From Streptomyces flaveolus (lineage in GTDB: Bacteria > Actinomycetota > Actinomycetes > Streptomycetales > Streptomycetaceae), in the NCBI RefSeq assembly GCF_014648815.1, contig NZ_BMRV01000014.1, positions 142,887 to 206,886 of the forward strand: DNA of 64,000 bases, given 5' to 3'. The notes beneath the pieces are model-generated. The model was not told the origin of the DNA and searched no databases. It saw nothing but the letters and a program-made list of their open reading frames with translations. Position 1 is the stretch's first letter. Every line of letters begins with the position of its first letter. Positions 54,053-62,051 of the stretch are shown here, piece after piece. Made by a program: the position numbers and the translations under genes.

Positions 54053-56272
54053 GTGGAGAACGAGACCCACTACGCCGAAGCCGTGATCGACAACGGCGCA
54101 TTCGGCACCCGCACCATCCGCTTCGAGACGGGCCGCCTGGCCAAGCAGGCCGCCGGCTCCGCCGTGGCCTACCTGGACGACGACACCATGGTGCTGTCGG
54201 CCACCAGCGCCTCCAAGAACCCCAAGGACCAGCTCGACTTCTTCCCCCTCACGGTGGACGTCGAGGAGCGGATGTACGCCGCCGGCAAGATCCCCGGCAG
54301 CTTCTTCCGCCGTGAGGGCCGGCCCTCCGAGGACGCCGTCCTCACCTGCCGCCTCATCGACCGCCCGCTGCGCCCGTCCTTCAAGAAGGGCCTGCGCAAC
54401 GAGATCCAGGTCGTCGCCACGATCATGGCGCTCAACCCCGACCACCTGTACGACGTCGTGGCGATCAACGCCGCCTCCGCGTCGACGCAGCTGGCCGGCC
54501 TGCCCTTCTCCGGCCCGATCGGCGGCGTCCGCGTCGCGCTGATCCGCGGCCAGTGGGTGGCCTTCCCGACGCACACCGAGCTCGAGGACGCCGTCTTCGA
54601 CATGGTCGTCGCGGGCCGCGTCCTGGAGGACGGCGACGTCGCGATCATGATGGTCGAGGCCGAGGCCACCGAGAAGACCATCAAGCTGGTCGAAGGCGGC
54701 GCCGAGGCGCCCACCGAGGAGGTCGTCGCCGCCGGTCTCGACGCCGCGAAGCCCTTCATCAAGGTGCTGTGCCGCGCCCAGGCCGACCTCGCCGCGAAGG
54801 CCGCGAAGCCGACCGGCGAGTTCCCGATCTTCCTCGACTACCAGGACGACGTCCTGGAGGCGCTGACCGCCGCGGTCAAGCCCGAGCTCGCCCAGGCGCT
54901 CACCATCGCCGGCAAGCAGGAGCGCGAGGCCGAGCTGGACCGCGTCAAGGGGCTCGCCGCCGAGAAGCTCCTGCCGGAGTTCGAGGGCCGCGAGAAGGAG
55001 ATCTCCGCCGCGTACCGCGCGCTGACCAAGTCCCTGGTCCGCGAGCGCGTCATCAAGGAGAAGACCCGCATCGACGGCCGCGGTGTCACCGACATCCGCA
55101 CCCTGGCCGCCGAGGTCGAGGCCATCCCGCGGGTCCACGGCTCCGCCCTGTTCGAGCGTGGCGAGACCCAGATCCTGGGCGTCACCACCCTGAACATGCT
55201 CCGCATGGAGCAGCAGCTGGACACCCTCTCCCCGGTGACCCGCAAGCGCTACATGCACAACTACAACTTCCCGCCGTACTCCGTCGGCGAGACCGGCCGC
55301 GTCGGCTCCCCGAAGCGCCGCGAGATCGGCCACGGCGCCCTCGCCGAGCGCGCCATCGTGCCGGTGCTGCCGACGCGCGAGGAGTTCCCGTACGCGATCC
55401 GCCAGGTGTCCGAGGCCCTCGGCTCCAACGGCTCGACGTCCATGGGCTCGGTCTGCGCCTCCACCATGTCGCTGCTGAACGCCGGTGTGCCGCTGAAGGC
55501 CCCCGTCGCCGGTATCGCCATGGGCCTGATCTCCCAGGAGATCAACGGCGAGACGCACTACGTCGCCCTCACCGACATCCTCGGTGCGGAGGACGCCTTC
55601 GGCGACATGGACTTCAAGGTCGCCGGCACCAAGGAGTTCGTGACCGCCCTCCAGCTCGACACCAAGCTGGACGGCATCCCCGCCTCCGTCCTGGCCGCCG
55701 CCCTCAAGCAGGCCCGTGACGCCCGCCTCCACATCCTCGACGTGATGATGGAAGCGATCGACACGCCGGACGAGATGTCCCCGAACGCGCCGCGGATCAT
55801 CACCGTGAAGATCCCCGTCGACAAGATCGGTGAGGTCATCGGCCCCAAGGGCAAGATGATCAACCAGATCCAGGAGGACACGGGCGCCGAGATCACGATC
55901 GAGGACGACGGCACGATCTACATCGGTGCCCAGGTCGGCTCGCAGGCCGAGGCCGCCCGCGCCACGATCAACTCGATCGCCAACCCGACCATGCCGGAGG
56001 TCGGCGAGCGCTACCTGGGCACCGTCGTGAAGACGACGACCTTCGGTGCGTTCGTGTCGCTGCTCCCGGGCAAGGACGGTCTGCTGCACATCTCGCAGAT
56101 CCGCAAGCTCGCCGGCGGCAAGCGCGTGGAGAACGTCGAGGACGTCCTCGGTGTGGGCCACAAGGTCCAGGTCGAGATCGCCGAGATCGACTCCCGCGGC
56201 AAGCTCTCCCTGATCCCCGTGATCGAGGGCGAAGAAGGCTCCGAGGACACGAAGGACGACGCCGACCAGTGA
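54053..56272 (+). CDS. pnp: Polyribonucleotide nucleotidyltransferase (PNPase/GpsI)
   Basis: 3'-5' phosphorolytic exoribonuclease that in Streptomyces also makes RNA 3' tails. The 739-aa product has two RNase PH-like domains (first near residues 1-150, second near 330-560), a helical linker, a KH domain (VDKIGEVIGPKGKMINQIQ) and an S1 domain (RYLGTVVKTTTFGAFVSLLPG). Length is normal for actinobacteria. The GTG at 54053 is preceded by GAGGAG. Its stop overlaps the peptidase start by GTGA. Confidence 0.97.
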   Translation: MENETHYAEAVIDNGAFGTRTIRFETGRLAKQAAGSAVAYLDDDTMVLSATSASKNPKDQLDFFPLTVDVEERMYAAGKIPGSFFRREGRPSEDAVLTCRLIDRPLRPSFKKGLRNEIQVVATIMALNPDHLYDVVAINAASASTQLAGLPFSGPIGGVRVALIRGQWVAFPTHTELEDAVFDMVVAGRVLEDGDVAIMMVEAEATEKTIKLVEGGAEAPTEEVVAAGLDAAKPFIKVLCRAQADLAAKAAKPTGEFPIFLDYQDDVLEALTAAVKPELAQALTIAGKQEREAELDRVKGLAAEKLLPEFEGREKEISAAYRALTKSLVRERVIKEKTRIDGRGVTDIRTLAAEVEAIPRVHGSALFERGETQILGVTTLNMLRMEQQLDTLSPVTRKRYMHNYNFPPYSVGETGRVGSPKRREIGHGALAERAIVPVLPTREEFPYAIRQVSEALGSNGSTSMGSVCASTMSLLNAGVPLKAPVAGIAMGLISQEINGETHYVALTDILGAEDAFGDMDFKVAGTKEFVTALQLDTKLDGIPASVLAAALKQARDARLHILDVMMEAIDTPDEMSPNAPRIITVKIPVDKIGEVIGPKGKMINQIQEDTGAEITIEDDGTIYIGAQVGSQAEAARATINSIANPTMPEVGERYLGTVVKTTTFGAFVSLLPGKDGLLHISQIRKLAGGKRVENVEDVLGVGHKVQVEIAEIDSRGKLSLIPVIEGEEGSEDTKDDADQ

Positions 56273-57648
56273 CGTCCCGTAGCTCCAAGGCGACGGCCCG
56301 CACCTCTTCGGAGGCGCGGGCCGTCGCCCGTACCCAAACCCTCATCCAGGGCCAGAACGGCATCGGCACGGTCCGCAAGACCACCCTCCCGGGCGGCCTG
56401 CGCATCGTCACCGAGACCCTGCCCTCGGTTCGCTCGGCGACCTTCGGTATCTGGGCGCACGTCGGCTCCCGCGACGAGACCCCCGCGCTGAACGGCGCCA
56501 CCCACTACCTGGAGCACCTGCTCTTCAAGGGCACGTCCCGCAGGTCCGCCCTGGACATCTCCTCCGCCGTCGACGCGGTCGGCGGCGAGATGAACGCGTT
56601 CACGGCGAAGGAGTACACGTGCTACTACGCGCGCGTGCTCGACACCGACCTGCCGCTGGCCATCGACGTCGTCTGCGACATGCTGACCGGCTCCCTGATC
56701 CGCGAGGAGGACGTCGACGTCGAGCGCGGCGCCATCCTCGAAGAGATCGCGATGACCGAGGACGACCCCGGCGACTGCGTGCACGACCTGTTCGCGCACA
56801 CGATGTTCGGCGACAGCGCCCTCGGCCGCCCCGTCCTCGGCACGGTCGACACGGTCAACGCCCTCACCGCCGACCGCATCCGCCGCTTCTACAGGAAGCA
56901 CTACGACCCGACCCACCTGGTGGTCGCCGCCGCCGGGAACGTCGACCACAACAAGGTCGTACGCCAGGTCCGCGCCGCCTTCGAGAAGGCCGGCGCCTTC
57001 AGGGACCCCGTGGCCGCGCCCATCGCCCCGCGCGAAGGCCGGCGCACCCTGCGCACGGCGGGCCGCGTCGAGCTGATCGGCCGCAAGACCGAGCAGGCGC
57101 ACGTCATCCTCGGCATGCCGGGCCTGGCCCGCACCGACGAGCGCCGCTGGGCGCTGGGCGTCCTCAACACCGCCCTCGGCGGCGGCATGTCGTCGCGCCT
57201 GTTCCAGGAGGTCCGCGAGAAGCGCGGCCTGGCCTACAGCGTGTACTCGTACACCTCGGGCTTCGCCGACTGCGGCCTCTTCGGCGTGTACGCGGGCTGT
57301 CGGCCCTCCCAGGTCCACGACGTGCTGCAGATCTGCCGCGACGAACTGAACCACGTCGCCGAGAACGGGCTGTCCGACGAGGAGATCGGCCGCGCCGTCG
57401 GCCAGCTCCAGGGCTCCACCGTCCTCGGCCTGGAGGACACCGGCGCGCTGATGAACCGTATCGGCAAGAGCGAACTGTGCTGGGGCGAGCAGATGTCCGT
57501 CGACGACATGCTGGCCCGGATAGCCTCGGTCACGCCGGACGACGTCCGCGCCGTCGCCCGCGACGTCCTGGGCCGGCGGCCCTCGCTGTCGGTCATCGGC
57601 CCGCTGAAGGACAAGCAGGCGTCCCGGCTGCACGACGCCGTCGCCTAA
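56269..57648 (+). CDS. M16-family zinc metallopeptidase (insulinase/processing-peptidase type)
   Basis: 459-aa protease related to mitochondrial processing peptidase beta. The inverted zinc motif HYLEH (HxxEH) lies near residue 80, with a downstream Glu in ERGAILEEIAMTEDDPGD as third ligand. The C-terminal half is the usual inactive-type M16 repeat. No signal peptide, so cytosolic. Start GTG overlaps the pnp stop. A gene of this type follows pnp in streptomycetes (called pepR from memory). Substrate unknown. Confidence 0.93.
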   Translation: MTSRSSKATARTSSEARAVARTQTLIQGQNGIGTVRKTTLPGGLRIVTETLPSVRSATFGIWAHVGSRDETPALNGATHYLEHLLFKGTSRRSALDISSAVDAVGGEMNAFTAKEYTCYYARVLDTDLPLAIDVVCDMLTGSLIREEDVDVERGAILEEIAMTEDDPGDCVHDLFAHTMFGDSALGRPVLGTVDTVNALTADRIRRFYRKHYDPTHLVVAAAGNVDHNKVVRQVRAAFEKAGAFRDPVAAPIAPREGRRTLRTAGRVELIGRKTEQAHVILGMPGLARTDERRWALGVLNTALGGGMSSRLFQEVREKRGLAYSVYSYTSGFADCGLFGVYAGCRPSQVHDVLQICRDELNHVAENGLSDEEIGRAVGQLQGSTVLGLEDTGALMNRIGKSELCWGEQMSVDDMLARIASVTPDDVRAVARDVLGRRPSLSVIGPLKDKQASRLHDAVA

Positions 57649-57674
57649 CCCCCTCCGGTAAGGAAGCAACAGAC

Positions 57675-58427
57675 ATGAGCAAGCTGCGCGTGGCCGTCCT
57701 CGGCGCCAAGGGCCGTATCGGCTCCGAGGCGGTGCGGGCGGTCGAGGCCGCCGAGGACATGGAACTGGTCGCCGCCCTGGGCCGCGGCGACTCGCTGGAC
57801 GCGCTGACCGACAGCGGCGCCGAGGTCGTGGTCGAGCTGACCACCCCGGCGTCGGTCATGGACAACCTCGAGTTCTGCGTACGCCACGGCATCCACGCCG
57901 TCGTCGGCACCACGGGCTGGACCGACGAGCGCCTCGCGCAGCTGAGGGGCTGGCTCGACGCCTCCCCGGAGACGGGCGTGCTCATCGCGCCCAACTTCTC
58001 CATCGGGGCCGTGCTGACCATGAAGTTCGCGCAGATCGCCGCCCCGTACTTCGAGTCCGTCGAGGTCGTCGAGCTGCACCACCCGAACAAGGTGGACGCC
58101 CCCAGCGGCACCGCCACGCGCACCGCGCAGCTCATCGCCGAGGCACGGCAGAAGGCAGGCGTCGCACCGGCGCCCGACGCCACTGCCACCGCCCTGGACG
58201 GTGCCCGCGGCGCGAACGTGGACGGCGTCCCGGTACACGCGGTCCGCCTGCGCGGCCTGCTCGCGCACCAGGAGGTCCTGCTCGGCGGCGAGGGCGAGAC
58301 CCTCACCGTCCGGCACGACTCCCTGCACCACAGCAGCTTCATGCCGGGCATCCTGCTCGGCACCCGGCGGGTGGTGACCGTTCCGGGCCTCACCTTCGGC
58401 CTGGAACACTTCCTGGACCTGGGCTGA
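57675..58427 (+). CDS. dapB: 4-hydroxy-tetrahydrodipicolinate reductase
   Basis: Second step of the lysine/meso-diaminopimelate branch; reduces HTPA to tetrahydrodipicolinate with NAD(P)H. The 250-aa product starts with the dinucleotide motif GAKGRIG and has the active-site segment VELHHPNKVDAPSGTA with His and Lys. ATG at 57675 follows AGGAAG with suitable spacing. dapA of the same pathway is at 60990, on the same strand but not in the same operon. Confidence 0.96.
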   Translation: MSKLRVAVLGAKGRIGSEAVRAVEAAEDMELVAALGRGDSLDALTDSGAEVVVELTTPASVMDNLEFCVRHGIHAVVGTTGWTDERLAQLRGWLDASPETGVLIAPNFSIGAVLTMKFAQIAAPYFESVEVVELHHPNKVDAPSGTATRTAQLIAEARQKAGVAPAPDATATALDGARGANVDGVPVHAVRLRGLLAHQEVLLGGEGETLTVRHDSLHHSSFMPGILLGTRRVVTVPGLTFGLEHFLDLG

Positions 58428-58430
58428 GGC

Positions 58431-58886
58431 ATGCGCGCGAAGATCTCCTACGTCATCACGGCCGCCGTCCTGGTCTTCTACTTCGCCCTGGTCGGCAGCC
58501 GCGGTGTGATGCTCATCGACGCCGGCACCCCCCTCACCGTCACCCTCGGCGTGGCGGTGCTGGTGCTGCCGGCGATCGGCCTGTGGTTCCTGTGGAAGAA
58601 CACCCAGTTCGTCCGCCGTGCCAACCAGCTCGCCGCCGAACTCGACGCCGAGGGCGGACTGCCCGTCGACGAGCTGAAGCGCACCCCCAGCGGCCGCATC
58701 GACCGTGAGTCGGCCGACGAGGTCTTCGCCCGCCGCAAGGCCGAGACGGAGGCGGCTCCGGACGACTGGCGCAGCTGGTTCCGGCTCGCCGTCGCCTATC
58801 AGGACGCCCGAGACACCCCGCGTGCCCGCAAGGCGATGCAGCGGGCGATCGCCCTGCACGACCACAAACAGGTCGAGACCGCCTGA
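58431..58886 (+). CDS. Small membrane protein with TPR-like C-terminus
   Basis: 151-aa protein with two N-terminal transmembrane segments (ITAAVLVFYFALVGSRG and LTVTLGVAVLVLPAIGLWFLW) and a cytosolic helical part. That part ends in WRSWFRLAVAYQDARDTPRARKAMQRAI, which fits one TPR-type helix pair. Starts 3 nt after dapB, so likely in its operon. Function unknown. Ends before a very strong terminator. Confidence 0.85.
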   Translation: MRAKISYVITAAVLVFYFALVGSRGVMLIDAGTPLTVTLGVAVLVLPAIGLWFLWKNTQFVRRANQLAAELDAEGGLPVDELKRTPSGRIDRESADEVFARRKAETEAAPDDWRSWFRLAVAYQDARDTPRARKAMQRAIALHDHKQVETA

Positions 58887-58895
58887 GGCACACGG

Positions 58896-58941
58896 AAATG
58901 ACGGGGCCCGGTCCGCACGCGCGGACCGGGCCCCGTCATTT
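58896..58941. terminator. 21-bp perfect hairpin, strong bidirectional terminator
   Basis: Arms 58896-58916 and 58921-58941 pair perfectly over 21 bp with a 4-nt loop. The stem begins with AAA and ends with TTT, so both directions get a short U run. It lies between convergent genes. Confidence 0.92.
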
Positions 58942-58954
58942 TCTGCGCTCCGGC

Positions 58955-59509
58955 TCAGCCCCGCCGGTACTCGTCGGCCCACGCCTCCACGGTGTCGGCG
59001 GCCCGGTCGAAGGCCTCCGGCCGGGCGAGGAAGTCCGCGTTGTGGCTGGTCATCAGCACGGGTGCGCCGTCCCCGTTCCGGCCCTGCCGGACCAGGAGCA
59101 GCGCCTGGCCCTGCACCGTGCGCGGCAGGCCCAGCCAACGGACCGGCTGCTGCACCGTCCGCAGGCTGGCGACCTGCTGCCAGGCCACGGTGCGGGTGGT
59201 GAAGAACCCCACCTGGCGCACCCCGCGCGCGCTGACCCACACGCCCATGCGCAGCAGCCGCAGGGCACAGACGATCATGACGAGGGCGACGCCGAAGACC
59301 ACGGCGGCCGAGGACGGCGAGTCCGTCACCGCGATGATGACCGCCGCGAACAGTACGAACGAGGCGAGCAGCAGCGTCAGCGCCGCCACCCCCACCCGCC
59401 ATGGCCCCGGCCGGTACGGCCGACGCCACTGGTCGCGGTCGTCGTAGGGCAGCGCGACGTCCTCGGCCGCGTCGAAGGCGCGGTCGGCCGTCAGGAAGGG
59501 CAGGGGCAC
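58955..59509 (-). CDS. PH-domain-like membrane protein
   Basis: 184-aa protein. N-terminal ~45 residues are soluble, two close transmembrane segments follow (VGVAALTLLLASFVLFAAVI and AAVVFGVALVMIVCALRLL). The C-terminal half has a bacterial PH-like strand pattern (GVWVSARGVRQVGFFTTRTVAWQQVASL) with a downstream helix. GTG start at 59509 with GAGGA seven bases upstream. Typical of actinobacterial PH-domain proteins of unknown role. Confidence 0.8.
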   Translation of the reverse strand: MPLPFLTADRAFDAAEDVALPYDDRDQWRRPYRPGPWRVGVAALTLLLASFVLFAAVIIAVTDSPSSAAVVFGVALVMIVCALRLLRMGVWVSARGVRQVGFFTTRTVAWQQVASLRTVQQPVRWLGLPRTVQGQALLLVRQGRNGDGAPVLMTSHNADFLARPEAFDRAADTVEAWADEYRRG

Positions 59510-59623
59510 GGCTGGTCCTCACTCGTTCCATGGCGTGTGCTGTGCCCGGTGAGGCTACCGACCTGTGTCTCCGGTCACCACCTTCGGGCCCCCGGATGGA
59601 GTCAGGACCGGCCGGGTGCCGCC

Positions 59624-59863
59624 TCAGCGCCCGTCGGACGCCTGTGACTGCTGCTGCTGTGGTGAGGGCTGGTCGGCCGACAACGCGGGCATCCCGATCA
59701 GCAGGGACCCCGCGATCCCGGCGACCACGGTGAGGCCCAGCAGCCAGCGCCCGGCCAACTGGCCGAAGGACGCCCGCTCGCGGGGCGGGGGAGTGACATT
59801 GCTGCGGAACCTGTCGGCTTCGGCGACGAAGGCGAACGGCACGGGTTCACGCCGGCGGATCAT
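59624..59863 (-). CDS. Small single-pass membrane protein
   Basis: 79-aa protein: a basic N-terminus, one transmembrane segment (LLGLTVVAGIAGSLLIGMPAL) and a Gln/Ser-rich C-terminal tail (PSPQQQQSQASDGR). No family recognised. ATG at 59863 with GGGAGA about 11 nt upstream. Divergent from thyX. Confidence 0.7.
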   Translation of the reverse strand: MIRRREPVPFAFVAEADRFRSNVTPPPRERASFGQLAGRWLLGLTVVAGIAGSLLIGMPALSADQPSPQQQQSQASDGR

Positions 59864-60037
59864 CGGAGGTGCGTCTCCCTTCAGGGATCATGCGAATCGC
59901 TGTTACTCATACAGACGAACGAACGCCCTCGCAGGTGCCCTGTTTCACCGACTTCATCGCGGCACGGCACCGATCGCCCCGTTTGGCGGGCCGTAGAGTG
60001 GCCTCGCCAAGCGACAAGATGGGAAGGCCCTCCACCC

Positions 60038-60778
60038 GTGACCGACACACCCGCCGACGATTTCAAGATCGACCTCCGCAGCGACATCACCGTCGAGCTG
60101 GTCAAGAGCAGCGCCACCGACTCCGACGTGCTGTTCGCCGCCCGCGTCTCGACCGTCGGGGAGCAGTCCCTGGACGAGCTGAAGAAGGACCCGGAGCGCT
60201 CGAAGGGCCTGATCAACTACCTGATGCGGGACCGGCACGGCAGCCCGTTCGAGCACAACTCGATGACCTTCTTCATCAGCGCCCCGATCTTCGTCTTCCG
60301 CGAGTTCATGCGGCACCGGGTCGGCTGGTCCTACAACGAGGAGTCCGGCCGCTACCGGGAGCTCCAGCCGGTCTTCTACGTGCCGGGCGCCGAGCGCAAG
60401 CTGGTCCAGCAGGGCCGCCCGGGCAAGTACGTCTTCGTCGAGGGCACCGCCGAGCAGCACGAGCTGGTCAGCCGGTCCATGGAGGACTCCTACCTCCAGG
60501 CCTACCGGACGTACCAGGAGATGCTCGCCGCCGGCATCGCCCGCGAGGTGGCCCGCGCGGTGCTCCCCGTCGGCCTGTACTCGTCGATGTACGCCACCTG
60601 CAACGCGCGCTCGCTGATGCACTTCCTCGGCCTGCGCACCCAGCACGAGCTGGCGAAGGTGCCCTCCTTCCCGCAGCGGGAGATCGAGATGGTGGGCGAG
60701 AAGATGGAGCAGGAGTGGGCGAGGCTCATGCCGCTCACCTACGCCGCCTTCAACGCGAACGGTCGCGTGGCGCCGTAA
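60038..60778 (+). CDS. thyX: Flavin-dependent thymidylate synthase ThyX
   Basis: Makes dTMP from dUMP with FAD and methylenetetrahydrofolate. The 246-aa product has the ThyX signature RHRVGWSYNEESGRY near residue 90, and upstream GSPFEHNSMTFFI typical of the family. The GTG start is preceded by GGGAAGG. Alone between a divergent membrane-protein gene and the dapA promoter region. Confidence 0.96.
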   Translation: MTDTPADDFKIDLRSDITVELVKSSATDSDVLFAARVSTVGEQSLDELKKDPERSKGLINYLMRDRHGSPFEHNSMTFFISAPIFVFREFMRHRVGWSYNEESGRYRELQPVFYVPGAERKLVQQGRPGKYVFVEGTAEQHELVSRSMEDSYLQAYRTYQEMLAAGIAREVARAVLPVGLYSSMYATCNARSLMHFLGLRTQHELAKVPSFPQREIEMVGEKMEQEWARLMPLTYAAFNANGRVAP

Positions 60779-60837
60779 CGCGCTCCCCGCGCCCGACCGG
60801 GCACAGATGTGCGCATCAGCCGCCTGAAGTGTCCCGA

Positions 60838-60867
60838 TTGCGGCGTTTGGTGAAGTTCATCTAGCCT
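60838..60867 (+). promoter_or_regulatory. Candidate promoter upstream of the dapA leader
   Basis: TTGCGG (60838-60843), 18-bp spacer, TAGCCT (60862-60867). A transcript from here would begin at the base of the hairpin 60879-60916. Confidence 0.45.
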
Positions 60868-60878
60868 GATCAAAGGGA

Positions 60879-60916
60879 CCCGGCACTGCTTGAACCCCCG
60901 AGCAGGCAGTGCCGGG
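60879..60916 (+). terminator. Hairpin between thyX and dapA
   Basis: Perfect 11-bp stem (60879-60889 with 60906-60916) and 16-nt loop, 100 nt after the thyX stop. It could be the thyX terminator or a 5' leader structure of dapA. Confidence 0.55.
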
Positions 60917-60976
60917 CTCCACCTCCGTGCCGATCCCCCGCCTCCCCCGAGGGCAGACCCCGCCCTGAGCAACGAG

Positions 60977-60982
60977 TAGCGT
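60977..60982 (+). promoter_or_regulatory. Candidate -10 giving a leaderless dapA transcript
   Basis: TAGCGT ends 7 nt before the dapA ATG at 60990 and no Shine-Dalgarno sequence is present, the pattern of a leaderless start. No clear -35. Confidence 0.45.
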
Positions 60983-60989
60983 GTAACCC

Positions 60990-61889
60990 ATGGCTCCGAC
61001 CTCCACTCCGCAGACCCCCTTCGGGCGGGTCCTCACCGCCATGGTCACGCCCTTCGCGGCGGACGGCGCACTCGACCTCGACGGCGCGCAGCGGCTCGCC
61101 GCCCACCTGGTGGACGCAGGCAACGACGGCCTGATCATCAACGGGACCACCGGCGAGTCCCCCACCACCAGCGACGCGGAGAAAACGGACCTCGTACGAG
61201 CAGTCCTGGAGGCCGTCGGCGACCGCGCCCATGTCGTCGCCGGAGTCGGCACGAACAACACCCAGCACAGCATCGAGCTGGCCCGCGCCGCCGAGCGCGT
61301 CGGCGCCCACGGCCTGCTGCTCGTCACGCCGTACTACAACAAGCCCCCGCAGGAGGGCCTGTACCGCCACTTCACGGCCATCGCCGATGCCACCGAGCTG
61401 CCCGTCATGCTCTACGACATCCCCGGCCGCAGCGGCGTCCCGATCAACACGGAGACGCTCGTCCGCCTCGCGCAGCACCCGCGGATCATCGCCAACAAGG
61501 ACGCCAAGGGCGACCTGGGCCGCGCGAGCTGGGCCATCGCGCGCTCCGGACTCGCCTGGTACTCCGGCGACGACATGCTGAACCTCCCGTTGCTCTCGGT
61601 CGGCGCGGTCGGCTTCGTCTCGGTCGTCGGCCACGTCGTCACCCCCGAGCTGCGCGCCATGGTGGACGCGTTCGTCGCGGGTGACGTGCAGAAGGCGCTG
61701 GAGATCCACCAGAAGCTGCTCCCGGTCTTCACCGGCATGTTCCGCACCCAGGGCGTCATGACCACCAAGGCCGCGCTGACCCTCCAGGGGCTGCCCGCGG
61801 GCCCGCTGCGCGCGCCGATGGTCGAGCTCACGGCGGAGGAAACCGAGCAGCTCAAGATCGATCTTGCTGCCGGCGGGGTACAGCTCTGA
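60990..61889 (+). CDS. dapA: 4-hydroxy-tetrahydrodipicolinate synthase
   Basis: First committed enzyme of the lysine/diaminopimelate pathway; condenses pyruvate with aspartate semialdehyde. The 299-aa TIM-barrel protein has NGTTGES, the active-site Tyr segment YYNKPPQEGLY and the Schiff-base Lys in IIANKDAKGD. ATG at 60990 lacks an SD sequence and has TAGCGT at the distance expected for a leaderless mRNA. Followed 162 bp later by RNase J, an order also seen in other actinobacteria. Confidence 0.96.
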   Translation: MAPTSTPQTPFGRVLTAMVTPFAADGALDLDGAQRLAAHLVDAGNDGLIINGTTGESPTTSDAEKTDLVRAVLEAVGDRAHVVAGVGTNNTQHSIELARAAERVGAHGLLLVTPYYNKPPQEGLYRHFTAIADATELPVMLYDIPGRSGVPINTETLVRLAQHPRIIANKDAKGDLGRASWAIARSGLAWYSGDDMLNLPLLSVGAVGFVSVVGHVVTPELRAMVDAFVAGDVQKALEIHQKLLPVFTGMFRTQGVMTTKAALTLQGLPAGPLRAPMVELTAEETEQLKIDLAAGGVQL

Positions 61890-62002
61890 CAACGGACTTC
61901 GCACCACCGCACCGCCAGGTGCCACCACGGCTTCACAACTGAATACGCAGGCCACCGGTGCCTGCACCCCACTACGACAACTGCTTCTGCACGAACGTCA
62001 CG

Positions 62003-62032
62003 CGCGCCACGTGCCCACCGGTACGTGGCGCG
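62003..62032 (+). promoter_or_regulatory. Hairpin in the RNase J leader
   Basis: CGCGCCACGT (62003-62012) pairs with ACGTGGCGCG (62023-62032), 10-nt loop. It ends 8 nt before the AGGAGAG ribosome binding site at 62041. Confidence 0.5.
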
Positions 62033-62051
62033 TGTGGTTGAGGAGAGTCTT

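Noticed and set aside
54050..56161. Long minus-strand frame across pnp
   Set aside because: Mirror frame of pnp with no family features; PNPase itself is unambiguous.
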